A stretch of 29,266 nucleotides of DNA from Nephromyces sp. MM_2019 (taxonomy: Eukaryota; Apicomplexa; Aconoidasida; Nephromycida), in contig JADHZB010000897.1 in assembly GCA_015657535.1 (NCBI GenBank), forward strand, positions 2,007-31,272. The letters are read 5' to 3'. A model generated the notes under the pieces. The model saw nothing but the letters and a program-made list of their open reading frames with translations, searched no databases and was not told the origin of the DNA. This document shows, in pieces, positions 11,602 to 22,555 of the stretch. The position numbers and the translations under genes are program-made. Every line of letters begins with the position of its first letter. Positions within the stretch are counted from its first letter, which is position 1.

Positions 11602-12120
11602 CTATTTGTGAAATAAATTACCTTCATCATTTCGGCGGTTAGTTAGTCCCCCTAATTCTTTTTCACCTGAAAATCACCATTTACCAAATTCTTCTCCTGC
11701 CCTTTGGAAGTTACCTTTATTAATTTCTTATAAAAGTGTTGAGTTTCCTAATGCACCTCGACCAACATTATAAGTAAATGAAATCAACGCATCACGTTGA
11801 TTATCATTTAAATTTACTTTAACTAATCTGTCAACGGCCTTCTCAGCGGTTCTAACATCTTGTTTTAGAAGATCAGTTGCCTTTTCGCGTGTAATACTAT
11901 CACCTAAATTGTCATTAGGTAAAATCTTGTGATCATAACCAATGGTCGGATGATTAGCCGTATCATTATATTTATTTAATCTTAAGCCTCATGATCTTTG
12001 AGGAAATTGATCCCATTTTCTGTCATTTTATGACCCATTGCGTGTAGCGTGATAACAAATTGAGTAAATATTGATTGTTTCCAAAGAAACTGTGCTCTAG
12101 GATATTTGTGTGTGTATGCG
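11602..12120 (-). pseudogene. Decayed GH24 (phage/bacterial-type) lysozyme
   Basis: On the minus strand this encodes a recognisable glycoside hydrolase family 24 lysozyme, which cleaves the MurNAc-GlcNAc bond of peptidoglycan. In order: MTENGINFLKDHE (ATG at 12026 or 12038), then LNKYNDTANHPTIGYDH, ITREKATDLLKQDVRTAEKA, VDRLVKVNLNDNQRDALISF, TYNVGRGALGNSTLL, EINKGNFQRAGEEFGKW, FSGEKELGGLTNRRNDEG and stop TAG at 11602-11604. The family pattern (catalytic Glu in HEG, then Y-x-D-T...TIGYGH, QxDALxSFxYNxG, GLxxRR) is kept. It is broken three times: a one-base loss at about 11989 within the HEG Glu codon, TAA at 11728-11730 after STLL, and TGA at 11674-11676 after GKW. TGA ends Rpn13 and TGG serves as Trp in neighbouring genes, so recoding does not rescue it. 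The frame stays open upstream to about 12118 (FLWKQSIFTQFVITLHAMGH), so the original start may be further out. Its GC content is visibly above that of its flanks. Confidence 0.85.
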
Positions 12121-13931
12121 GGAGATCAATAATTTAGTTCTTGTTAGTGAAAAATTTTGAATGAACTTTTTTTATAGGTGCAAAGTGAGTGAATGAATTT
12201 TCTTTTTATTTGAACAAGTATATATATATGTATGTGTGTGCCTATGTAATTCTGGAATATGTATATATATATATATATATATATTGAGTATATTCGAAAG
12301 AATATTATTATATTGAGAGGTTTTTCCTAATTTTTATTTAGGTTAAATAAGATTAATTATTAAATGTGAAGTTCAATTATATAAGGTTTTCAAATTGATT
12401 TCAAACAAGTTTGGTATATTGTTGGAAAAAAAATTGGAAAATTATATAAGTATTATTTAAATCATCTCTTTTTAATTTTTACATTTCCTTCAAACTATCC
12501 CAACAAAAATATCTGTGTTTAAAAAAATTTTTCAAAAATTTGCTATATAAGCGTTTACTTGTAGGCTAACGATTTTCTTCAATAGTTAAAAACTTTTACT
12601 AATTGTTACATGTTTTATGAGTTTCGTTTGAATTATCTCTTTGAGAAGAAATGTGTGGGTGACACACCTTTGACTGGTGTTTTGTTCAAATGTTTCTGAG
12701 ATAGTATAGTATATTGTAAATAATTACTTGAAAGTGTGCACCTTACAAGTTGCATGTATGTGCAAAAAGATTAAATTTTCTAAACCTATTAAAAAATATA
12801 TTTTTAAAAAATAACTAATATTTATAAGCTATAAATAGATACACACATTGAAAAAGATATGAATACGTATAACTATTTCGATGTGTGTGAATTTTCTAGC
12901 TAAAATTTAGTTGGATGCAAATGTTTCAAAAATACACACATATAAAATGAATATGCAAAGATATGTAGAGGTGTTGGTGTGATAATTAGAGTTTAGAACT
13001 TACTTGTATGTGCCCATCACTTGAATTAAATATGTAATTATATATATACAATATACCACAATACCAGTGATTACTCTCCAATATGTATTATAAGCTTTTT
13101 TACACATTGTCTATTTGATTTAGCATTTGTTAATAACTACTAAAATGCAGCCATATAAGGTATGTGTATATGTTTGGCCATCAAACAGCTTTGAGATGGT
13201 TAAAAATTCTCTACCCCAGATATATATATATATATACTTATATGTGTGTTCTCTAATATTAAATATGAGCTTTCTTCCATACACACATATAAAGTTAATT
13301 ATGTTTCACACAATCTGATAATCTGTGTGTATTTGATATATGCAAGTTTATTGATTGTTAAAGAAAATAATTTTTTGTAGATTTAATAATTGAGAGTAAA
13401 TAACACATTTCTACTTTATGTCTGATTAAAAATTATCCCTACTAATTTCATTCTTATCAAATTATTAGGGATTACTAGTAAAATCAAACAATTTAAATAG
13501 TTTATATTGATATATGTTTGGAAATATAAACTCAAAAAAAATATATATGTTTTTAATATATAGCTAGTGTGTAAATCTAGAATCTAAATATATCAAATTT
13601 TTGTTTTATTTAATGTGTTTATAATTGTATAATTAAAGTCCCATTAATTAGTTCGAAAATCTAGAATCTGTTTGTAAGTCTATATCTACAATGTATATAT
13701 ATATATCTTGTTTGAATTGAAAGCATATCCCTTCTGTATTATATATATAATTAACTTAAGTTTGCTTGTATATGTTTTGCTTTTGTAAGCTTGTATGTAT
13801 ATGTGTGTGTTTGAATGAATGTGTATTTATGTGTGTATGTATGTATGTGAGTTTGTGTCTGTATGTGGCTGAGAGTGTATGTATGTGTTTGGGTATAATT
13901 ATTTAAAAATAGGGATGTGTGGAATAAGAGA
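12121..13931. other. AT-rich intergenic DNA, no supported gene
   Basis: AT-rich sequence lies between the lysozyme relic and the last RPN13 exon. It contains TA runs (about 12262-12284, 13219-13236, 13694-13706) and scattered TGTGTG. From about 13770 to 13920 it is TG-rich and is presumably the RPN13 3'UTR. A 29-codon frame at 12610-12699 and a 63-codon frame at 13127-13318 have no recognisable motifs. Confidence 0.7.
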
Positions 13932-14802
13932 TCAGCTTGATTTATCTTGATTCTGATCATCTGTCTTAGTCTCTTTATTTGGATTATCAGCTTGTTGACT
14001 AATGGGTAAGAAAGAAGTTTGTGTGTATGGATATGAATAAGGAGTGTGTCTGTAGTTATTTGTGTGTGTTTATGCATGTTTGTGTAACTAAGAACAATAG
14101 TATGTGTGAGGATATATAAGTGCATTTACGTATGAGAATAATGGGATATGTGTATTGGGGTAAGTGTGAAAGTATTTATGTGTGTAAATATGTAATGTTA
14201 GGGACTGTAAGACTTTGAGGTTATCTATGAGTTTGAGTGAGCGTGAATAAATCTAGAAACTCACTCGTTATCATTTGAGGCCTTGTTTTTCATAGATGAC
14301 TCAAGGCAGCTAATCAGTCGATGCATAGCTAAATACAAATAAATATGGTTTGGTTATGTGTGTGTGTGTGTGAATTTAGTAAAATCTTAATATTAATAAG
14401 TGTGTGTAAGATTGAGTTGTAGTTGAGTGTATATAATTAAGATTCTATATTGAATTGAATAAGCTGTGATTGAATATAAGTAGTTAATATGGTTGTATTT
14501 ATAATATTTTTGTGTTTGTGTATTTGTGCATTTTTGTATTTGCGTTAGTGTTTATATATAAATATATATATATATATATGACGGATGTATCTATTTAACT
14601 CATTGATTGTTATGTGTAGTTGATGTACATTATTCGTATAAAATTTCTCAAATGTGTGTATAAATCAACACAGAATAAAAACTTACGGTCAATATGTTCA
14701 TTATTTAAGTCAGAAGTCAATGGTATGTCTAAATTGAGAGTTATAAAAAATAGTATATGTATAAATAAAGTAGAAAAATAAATTATAGATTAGTTACACA
14801 TT

Positions 14803-14840
<38 letters not shown>

Positions 14841-17800
14841 CACACATTCATACCCCTACACATTTATCCGTACTTATAAATATATCCATATTTACACACA
14901 TTTCATCTCATTTCTCACTCTTCTCTCCAAATGTTTTCCCCCCTTCCCGATTTCCATAACCACCATACACACCCACTACCTCCCCTCCTCCTACACACAC
15001 ACATACCTATAAGTGATGCAATTGTATACAAATATTCAGAGTAGATAGCCTGTGTGAGATTATTAGTACTCTGCCTAACTTGAGGTGAAGTAAATGCATG
15101 TACTAAATTTTCATAGGAGTTCAATTCGGGTGGTAAATGGCTGTAGGATGAACCAAAAATATATAAACAAATATATACACATAAAAAATATAAATGCTAT
15201 ACACACAAAAAATTAAAATAGATGCATATACATAAATAAAATATATACGCACATAATATATATATATATATATATATAACATGACATATACATATAAAAT
15301 ATGTAAATATACACATATAAACGATTAAAATAGATATAAACACATAAATATACACATTATTATCTACTTAGTGTAGATAAATTTACAGATCCAATTACTC
15401 CTATAAGTTTATGTATAAATACACACACAAATACACATATATATATTTATATATAGCCAACTATACACATTAAACAAACCTAATAAGTTCTTCGACTGCT
15501 TCATTATCTTCTAATAAAAGTTGCGTACTTTCAGGGTTAAATAATATTGAATAAAGGTCTGTGTATATTTATATACACACATATATATTTGTGTATATAA
15601 ATTGCTATCGTCCGTGTGTGAAGAATATGTTTAAGAGTAAACATAAGTATATATATATATATGTATGTGTGTGTTTTTTTTCTACCTAAATCAATAATAT
15701 TGTCCATGTTTGTAATAATGTGAATATATATATTAATATATATATATATATGTATAGTGTGTGTGTAATATTTACCTGTTGTAGGTCCACCTTGCAAGTT
15801 GTACATATTTGCAAAGGCAGATAAAAATGGAGCCATGCGGTTGGGAATGGATGGCGTTATGTTACTAGTTGAATTGGTTGAAACATTAGGGGTAGGTTCC
15901 GCTGTTTTATTATAAAATGTGTGTATGTGTGTATAGGAGTGTGTGTGTAGGGGTGTGTAATTGTGGGAGAAATGGGGGTGAGGGGTGGGTGTGAAATTTG
16001 ATGTGTTTGTAGTTGTGTTATTGCATTTGGAGGTGTCTATGTGTATGTGTTTAGGTGTGTGTGTGTGTGTATGTGTTTAGGTGTGTGTATGTGTATGTGT
16101 TTAGGTGTGTGTATGTGTATGTGTTTAGGTGTGTGTATGTGTATGTGTTTAGGTGTGCATATGTATGTGTTTAGGTGTGTGTATGTGTATGTGTTTAGGT
16201 GTGTGTATGTGTGTGTGTTTAGGTGTGTGTATGTGTATGTGTTTAGGTGTGTGTATGTGTGTGTGTTTAGGTGTGTGTATGTGTGTGTGTTTAGGTGTGT
16301 GTATGTGTATGTGTTTAGGTGTGTGTATCTGCATGTGTTTAGATGTGTGTATGTGTATGTGTTTAGGTGTGTATGTCATGGTACGAGTGTTAAGATATGT
16401 CTGATTGAATTATTTATTGAAATACACATTTTTCAAGTACATGAAGTAAACTTACGCAACTTTTCATAAATAGGGGCTTCAACTAATTTTTTGAAATTGT
16501 CTACTAGTGCCTATATAAATATATACATAAATAAATATATATATGGAGTGTGTGATTGTGTGATAATGCTTAGATATGTGAGTAATTTTTTATATATAGT
16601 GTCTATATGTGTGAGTATATGCATCATCTTTACCTTCTCTTCCCCATTATCAATTGATTGTAGCCAAAAGGGTATGTAGACTAAGATACATACATTGTAT
16701 ATAAATATATATCTAAAAATGTTTATACTGTTTTTATCATTTAAGTGTTGAGTAGTTATAATTGTATATTTATATATATATATATGTGTGTATGAGGAGT
16801 GTATAATTCTTATGAATACCGTCTGCTTCAGGTTTTAATATATATATTTTTCCGTTATTTATATTTTCCTCTTTAAAAAATTTACCACCGTCATATATAG
16901 GAACAGAAAACTGAATTGGATTCATAAAGATACATACACATTTATATATATATATATATATATATGGATAGGTATACACACAGATATATCTATATATTTA
17001 GTTACACACATGTAAAAATAGCTATATATAAATGCACACACACATACCAGAGACATTATATCATTTAGGTTATCTTACCTTATGTTCAGCCTTACTATCA
17101 CACATCCACTCTACAAATTTTCGCTTTGGATTAGTGTTCTGGAAATTTTAATTAAGATTTTATTTATAAACATTTCCTTAATAAATATGTAAAAAATCAA
17201 TTTGTACAATTAATATACACAGATACAAACTTTAATGTATTTTCCTTCAATTCAATATGTACTAAAGGTTTGTGTATAGCTTATATGTGTGTAAGTATAG
17301 ATGTATTTGTATATACCTATATATGTTTGTATGTATAGATGTGTTTGTATATGCATATTTATGGGTGTATGCATAGATGTGTTTGTATGTATATATATGT
17401 ATTTACGTGCTTTCATATATGTGTGTGTATTAATGTGGGTTGAGTAGGTATAGATTCGCTTGTATATGTGTTTGAGTGTGAGTTTGAATGTATGTTTACG
17501 GGTTTATATATGTGTGTATCTTTATGTGAATATGTGTATTGAATTTACCATTGTAACCTTAAGTTGGCCTCTGTAGTTTAAAGGAATTTCGACATTTTCA
17601 GATTTTATGAAACGACCAGCGGGTAGAGTCACCCCATCCTAACGTAGTTTGTTCATGAATGAGTGTTATGATGTGTGTGTAGTTGAATATATGAATGTTG
17701 TGTTGTTTGTGTATTTACAAGTACAAGTAGGTATAGTTATATAGATGTCTGTGCTTCTATGTCTGCTTCGCTTAATAGGTATTTGTCCTTGTATATGTAT

Positions 17801-18064
17801 GTGTGTGAGTATGTATGTATATATATATATGTATATATACATACATTCGTGTGTGTGTATGTTTACTTTTGATTTATTTTTATATTAACAAGTATATGTG
17901 TGTGAAGAATGGAAATGATAGGGGAATAGTTATATGTGGTTTGTGTATAGGTCATGAAGATAAACTATGTATGTAAGGTATAGGGTAATGTGTATCTATG
18001 TGTGTGTGTGTATAAAATAAATCTCCTTGATACTTACAGGGAACTTGGACATCAATTCTTCCAT
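13932..18064 (-). CDS. RPN13: Proteasome ubiquitin receptor Rpn13/ADRM1, eleven exons
   Basis: Rpn13 sits on the 19S regulatory particle, binds ubiquitin through its N-terminal Pru domain and recruits the deubiquitinase UCH37 through its C-terminal DEUBAD domain. Exons, high to low: 18064-18038, 17638-17549, 17138-17079, 16910-16820, 16680-16634, 16510-16456, 15901 (or 16036)-15776, 15558-15480, 15140-15007, 14328-14265, 13998-13932. All junctions are GT-AG and all phases agree, giving 279 aa, or 324 aa with the longer seventh exon. Pru hallmarks in order are LPAGRFIKSENVEIPLNYRG, KRKFVEWMCDSKAEHKF, VPIYDGGKFF and GKIYILKPEADVYIPFWLQS, matching human FRAGKM...PDKRKGLVYI, FPDD and GRVYVLKFKAG...FFWMQ. 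DEUBAD hallmarks are ILFNPESTQLLL, EELISHLPPEL, AFTSPQVRQSTNNLTQAIYS (human TLTSPQFQQALGMFSAAL), a short helix and a charged tail QQADNPNKETKTDDQ. Human ubiquitin-contacting Asp-Asp is Asp-Gly here. Confidence 0.92.
14800..14840. repeat. TA dinucleotide run in an RPN13 intron
   Basis: An uninterrupted TA microsatellite lies near 14807-14837 within the intron between RPN13 exons 9 and 10. Similar runs sit in other introns of the gene (about 15258-15280, 15649-15662, 15735-15752 and 16939-16966), so nearly every RPN13 intron carries a TA or TG microsatellite. Confidence 0.8.
16037..16379 (-). repeat. 24-bp minisatellite in RPN13 intron 6
   Basis: About 14 tandem copies of TTTAGGTGTGTGTATGTGTATGTG (plus-strand reading). 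TTTAGG recurs mostly every 24 bp, with one 26-bp unit near 16050 and one 22-bp unit near 16148. On the RPN13 sense strand one frame reads TPKHIHIH/TPKHTHIH for about nine copies (16379-16149) before the 22-bp unit shifts it to a stop. It lies between exon 6 (ending 16456) and exon 7. It is treated as intronic because reading on from exon 6 meets a stop soon after the donor. Confidence 0.9.
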
Positions 18065-20779
18065 TTTATTAATCGAAATAAAATCAAAAGAAGAGTAAAA
18101 ATTTGATGAAAAATGTGTAAATTATGTGTCAATAAATTGTGTGTAAACAATACAATTTCATATATTTGGAAGACTAATCCTATATTGCCTAAAGTTCAAG
18201 CAGAAATATGATTAATTTATACATAGTGTTTGAATAAATGTGTGTTTATGTACTGTAATGGTATATGCGTGTGTGTAAATGGTTCGGAGTATTTGCGTGT
18301 ATGCTACAATTATGTGTATTGGCTTGTGAATGTGTATGTCATCATTATATGTATCTTTGTGTAAGATATTGTCTGTGTGTAATGTGCCATATGATTATTT
18401 ATTTGTATATATTCAAAATTAAATTAAATTGATTGAGTATGTTTTCATATTAAATATAAATACACAACCTTATTAATCTGTGTGTTTTGTGTTTGGGTGT
18501 GTTTGTGGGTTAAATATGTGATAAATTTGTGCGTGTCACAACTTATTTGTTATATGTTATCCCTATAAGTGTGAAGTTATAAGTTTACCCATTTCCTTTT
18601 CCATATTGAGTGTTATGTGTGTGCTGAGTATGTGACATGTGGGTGTGTTGTGGCTGTGCTGTTTGTTTGTGTTGCTTGTTGTGTATACAGTTTGTGTTCA
18701 CTATGTGTTTGTGATGTGCGTATACTGTGTGTGCGTGCTTTGTGTAAGCTGTTTGTGTGCTGTTTTCCGGAGTGTTGACACTCACCAGCTGTCTATCCAA
18801 ACAAGAAATATGTGATTCCCACCCTAAACACAAACACTCTAGAAACAAGCGTATAGTAAACTCCCCCCTTTTGGACAAGTGTGTAATTACCCCCTATGCA
18901 CGAATAATCTAGAAACAAACAACTGGTAAGTTTCCCTATTTTAGATATGTGCTAATAACACTCTAAGCAAAAATACTCTAGTAAAACAAACAGTAATCTT
19001 TTGCAGCTTAGGCTTGTGTGTAATTACACTCTAAGCACAAACATTCTAAAAATTAAATATGTTAGAATATAGCCCAATTTAATTAGTTTATAAGAATACT
19101 TTAAGTAAAACTAATCTTAGAAAATAGCTAGTACTCTCCCCCCGACTAGATATAGGTATAATTACACCCTAGCCACAAACACTTTATATAGAAAGTTATG
19201 AGTTCCTCCCAAATCAGACTAGTTTAGTAGCTTAAATAAATGTTGCAAGGTGTAGGGCATAATAAAACTCAAATGTGTTGAATTAAGTTCATTATTGGGT
19301 AAACAAGTAACTCCAAGTGAGTTTCAGAGAGGAGTTTAGAAAGGAAATTTTTAGAATTCAATGAGTAATCTACAGACTGAGGGGGAAAATATTAGATTTT
19401 TATCACTTTAACCAAATTAAATTGTATTTTTTATTACCAAAATCTAAAATGTAATTTGATATAAAATCAAAAATGGAACTTTGAGCTGATATTTAACACC
19501 CAAATATCCCAAAATTAACAATTTTATTTTCTATTACACAAGTTAGGCTTAACCGCGCCAATTTTTGATAATAAGTAAATGAGGATAAATAGAACTTATA
19601 CAAGCTTACCTACAACTTAATTCATAGATAGTAATAGTGATTTCCAATGGGAAAATTTGGTCATATACTGTTCTGTTAGAAAATGTTAAGTTTAGCTACA
19701 ATGCTTGATGGTTTTAAAACATATGAATATTTACTTCACGTGCTTTTAAATGTCAATATGATTAGTTTCCTGATTTAAATTATAAATTTGTGTCTGGGTA
19801 TTGATAAAATTCCTGTCTAAAATTTTTATATTATTAAAGCATGTGAATCCGTTGGCTATGTGTGTATGTGTGTTTAATTATATAAGTACATATGACTTGT
19901 TTCGTTATGTGTGAACATATACATTTGTAAATTTGCGTGTTTATGAGTGTACGCTTGTGTGTAAGTGTCTAGTTGAATGTTAAATGCAGTTGAGTTTATG
20001 CTTCGGTTTGTGTAATTCGTTCGAAGAAGCTTAATTTAAATGCCAGCGCATGTTATAAAGGGATACTTTTGAACGTTGATTTAATTGAAAAACAAGCTTG
20101 ACTAAACCTTGAATATAATTTTGAACGCATTAATACAAACACTAACACAGAAATCATATTTAAACACATTTAAAACAAAAAATGTTTAAAAAAATATTTT
20201 AGACTAGATAAAAATTGCAACATATCATCAGTTAAGCGATGCCTGAGTTACACGCTATCACACCTGATATACACAAACGCAAACCCCTCAGCTGTATTCA
20301 CATAACTCTACACTACATATAATCAAGCCTACTCTGCAAACTCGTAAAAATCTATTCTTAATCCTTTTGAAAGCACATACCATAACAAAGACGGTACAGA
20401 TAATCCCAAAATTACAGCTCTAGGGTTTCATTTAAATACCCAAATTTAAAAACAATACATTCAAAACTCTTATACACAAGCCTATTAAAACTTTGATAAC
20501 ACCCCACTTATATATACATACATTAAAACATATCATTTAAGGATCCCATATCTAGCCCAATTTACACTTGTATAAGAAGCTTAAACCCACACAGATTTTC
20601 ACTTAACCTTAAAAATACATACGTTGAGCAACTTATACATACACGTATATATGAGGCACATTATCCAAATCTGGTCCAGCACATATATGCACATATACAT
20701 ATATAATTAACAATATAAACACATACTTAAATAAACACACTCCTACGTTATCTTATATAAGAAAATTAATAGTAACCTA
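18065..20779. other. Divergent intergenic region between RPN13 and the orphan gene
   Basis: This shared upstream region serves two genes pointing away from each other. From 18065 to about 18760 it is TG-rich on the plus strand. A degenerate ~69-bp tandem repeat follows (listed separately), then AT-rich unique sequence to about 20200. From about 20220 to 20760 the strand bias flips to CA-rich (ACACAAACGC, CACACCTGATATACAC, ACATACAC). The flip marks the change of transcription direction. A 97-codon minus-strand frame at 18585-18878 is mostly CA repeat plus one repeat copy and is not supported as a gene. Confidence 0.75.
18822..19239. repeat. Degenerate ~69-bp tandem repeat, about 6 copies
   Basis: Copies begin at about 18822, 18892, 18961, 19029, 19099 and 19167, spaced 68-70 bp. 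The shared skeleton is CTCTAAGCACAAACACTCTA, then GAAACAA, a short spacer with TAGTAA, a pyrimidine block (CTCCCCCC), TTTAGACTAG and TGTGTAATTACAC. Copies are strongly diverged, with many substitutions but few indels, so this is an old array. A weak partial match may precede it at about 18795-18820. No frame stays open through it on the plus strand. Confidence 0.8.
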
Positions 20780-21121
20780 ATGGACCAAGAAATGGATAAC
20801 TCTGATGCTAAACCCTCTGAGGTATTTTTCACAGAGGCCACACACAAACTGACTCATTTGGTCGAGCTTATTGAAAGCCAAATAGACAATTTAACACACT
20901 CACTTATACACACAACTTTATTGAACGAGATGATACAAAATGCAACTGAATTTAATCAAATGTGTATAGAATTATCAAATTTATTACACACAGAAGTTGA
21001 AACTCTTCCTACCAATGATGAAATAACCATAAATGTGTACAAGCAAAGTTTAGAGTTAGAAAACTTAGAACACTTAAAAGCTACTCTAAATGAATCTAAA
21101 TACACCGAACCACAAAAATAG
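20780..21121 (+). CDS. Small acidic helical orphan protein
   Basis: A 113-aa single-exon frame from ATG at 20780 to TAG at 21119-21121. I do not recognise the family. It starts with an acidic, disordered-looking segment (MDQEMDNSDAKPSE) and continues as a mostly helical, heptad-like region: ATHKLTHLVELIESQIDNLT, NEMIQNATEFNQMCIELSNL and KQSLELENLEHLKATLNES. There is no signal peptide, membrane segment or cysteine motif. Composition is that of a soluble subunit of a larger complex; small Mediator or kinetochore-type helical subunits look alike at this level, but no motif decides it. It uses normal mixed codons and lies in CA-rich DNA with the CA on its sense strand, like the other genes, which supports it being real. 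An upstream exon cannot be excluded. Confidence 0.6.
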   Translation: MDQEMDNSDAKPSEVFFTEATHKLTHLVELIESQIDNLTHSLIHTTLLNEMIQNATEFNQMCIELSNLLHTEVETLPTNDEITINVYKQSLELENLEHLKATLNESKYTEPQK

Positions 21122-22555
21122 TTCAGTACAAATGATTACATATATAAAAATTAACCTACTCTAAATTATTATTCACAAATATACAGTTTTTTTGTAAATT
21201 ACCATCATTCACAAATACATTAAGTTATATATATATATAAATTACTGTAATACTCACACAACTATTTGTTACACATATAAAACTTATTGTTAAACATATA
21301 TAACTTATTCTTACATATATACAACTCTATTACACACACAAAGCTTATTGTTACAAACACTTAGATAAATTTCATACACACATCAACACATCAATTAATG
21401 ATAGACTAACTAGTCAAACCTATATATGTAAATATAGTTACAAATGATCATCAATAAAAATTTAATTTTTAAAACTTAATTTACACGTTTATATATATAT
21501 ATATATATATATATTAGCGTGTGTGTATAGAAATGTAGTCGTTCAATTTTTGTATAAAAATTATTTCCTTTTATAAATAAATATTACAGTTTTTGAACCA
21601 TAGAATGATTAAGTTGTTTAAAAAATATAACCTAAATGTGTAATGTCAAATAGAACTGACAGTTAAATGCTCAAAAAATTGGAAATTATATTAATATAAT
21701 CAAGTTACATTTCTATAGTTGTGTATAATCATTATAATGTCCATCAATTAATTAAGCTTAGAATGTGTAAATAAATTTCCTTTTCACACAATAAACATAT
21801 TAGCTTTTATCATCAGTTTTGTCAATTGGTATATATTTACTTTAGGTATAAATCGGTTTTTATTTACTGTGTATAAATCAGTTTCTATCTAAATTGTGTG
21901 AATAATTTCACTTACTGTTTATATTAAAAGGCGTCTGTTTTTTTCCGTTGTAAATATATTTTAGAACCTACAGCATATGAAAATTAGTTTGTGCTTACAG
22001 TATGGTTTCTATCCACTGTCTCTGAATTATTTTCATATAGCTGTATATTTGCATTGGTTTTAATAACGGTGTGTGTTTATTGTTTTGTGATAACCCAGGG
22101 TATGTTAATTTCTTTCTATTAATAGCTTGTGTAAATTGATTTTCTAATTATGTGTAAAATGTTTCTTACCAACAATATCTCTAAGTTGGTTTCTACTTAA
22201 ATTATGGGGAAATTATTTAGTAAGCCAACTATTTGTTATCTTGAGGCTTAGTGATCGAATCCTCAATATTTTAATCATCTATTTATTATTTAATTAATAT
22301 TTTCACTCATTGTCGTTGAGTATGAGATTTATACAGATATAGTTGTGTATATTTAGGTGCCTTGATGATTGATAATAATGTACATTGTAATTGATATAGC
22401 TTATTATACAGAGCTGTAATAAATATAATTATAATTTAGGCCGTATACATATTCTGCAATATGATAGGACGATGATGATATCTAGAAATACGACTAGAAA
22501 GTATTCTTAGGTGTAGAATGTTGAAATGTTTTATTTGTGTAGTTAAAATTGTACT
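21122..22555. other. Convergent intergenic spacer with weak degenerate repeat
   Basis: AT-rich region between the 3' ends of the orphan gene and the NIPA-like gene. 21122-21480 has CA/ATA sequence with ACTTATTGTTACACATATA repeats near 21255-21355, and a TA run lies at about 21491-21514. From about 21830 to 22240 a loose motif of the type TGTGTAAATTGGTTTCTAT recurs with variable spacing and may be a decayed minisatellite. No coding frame is supported. Confidence 0.6.

Noticed and set aside
11602..12120. Lysozyme read through with TGA as Trp in an alternative code
   Set aside because: It also needs a TAA and a frameshift to be bypassed. TGA is the natural stop of Rpn13 and TGG is used for Trp in neighbouring genes.
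12610..12699. 29-codon plus-strand frame with non-repetitive composition
   Set aside because: Too short, no motif, no splice partner found; chance frame likely.
13127..13318. 63-codon plus-strand frame with a MQPYK|GTATGT donor-like site
   Set aside because: The body is low-complexity (IYIYIYLYV) and no matching acceptor exon was recognised.
15380..15400. Possible extra RPN13 exon (TATAG|GAGTAATTGGATCT|GTAAAT)
   Set aside because: It has tidy splice signals, but including it breaks the frame. Exon 8 joins exon 9 directly in phase and gives EELISHLPPEL, which fits the DEUBAD domain.
18585..18878. 97-codon minus-strand frame
   Set aside because: Half is CA repeat (HTHMSHTQHTHN) and the rest overlaps a copy of the ~69-bp repeat. 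No splice or motif support.
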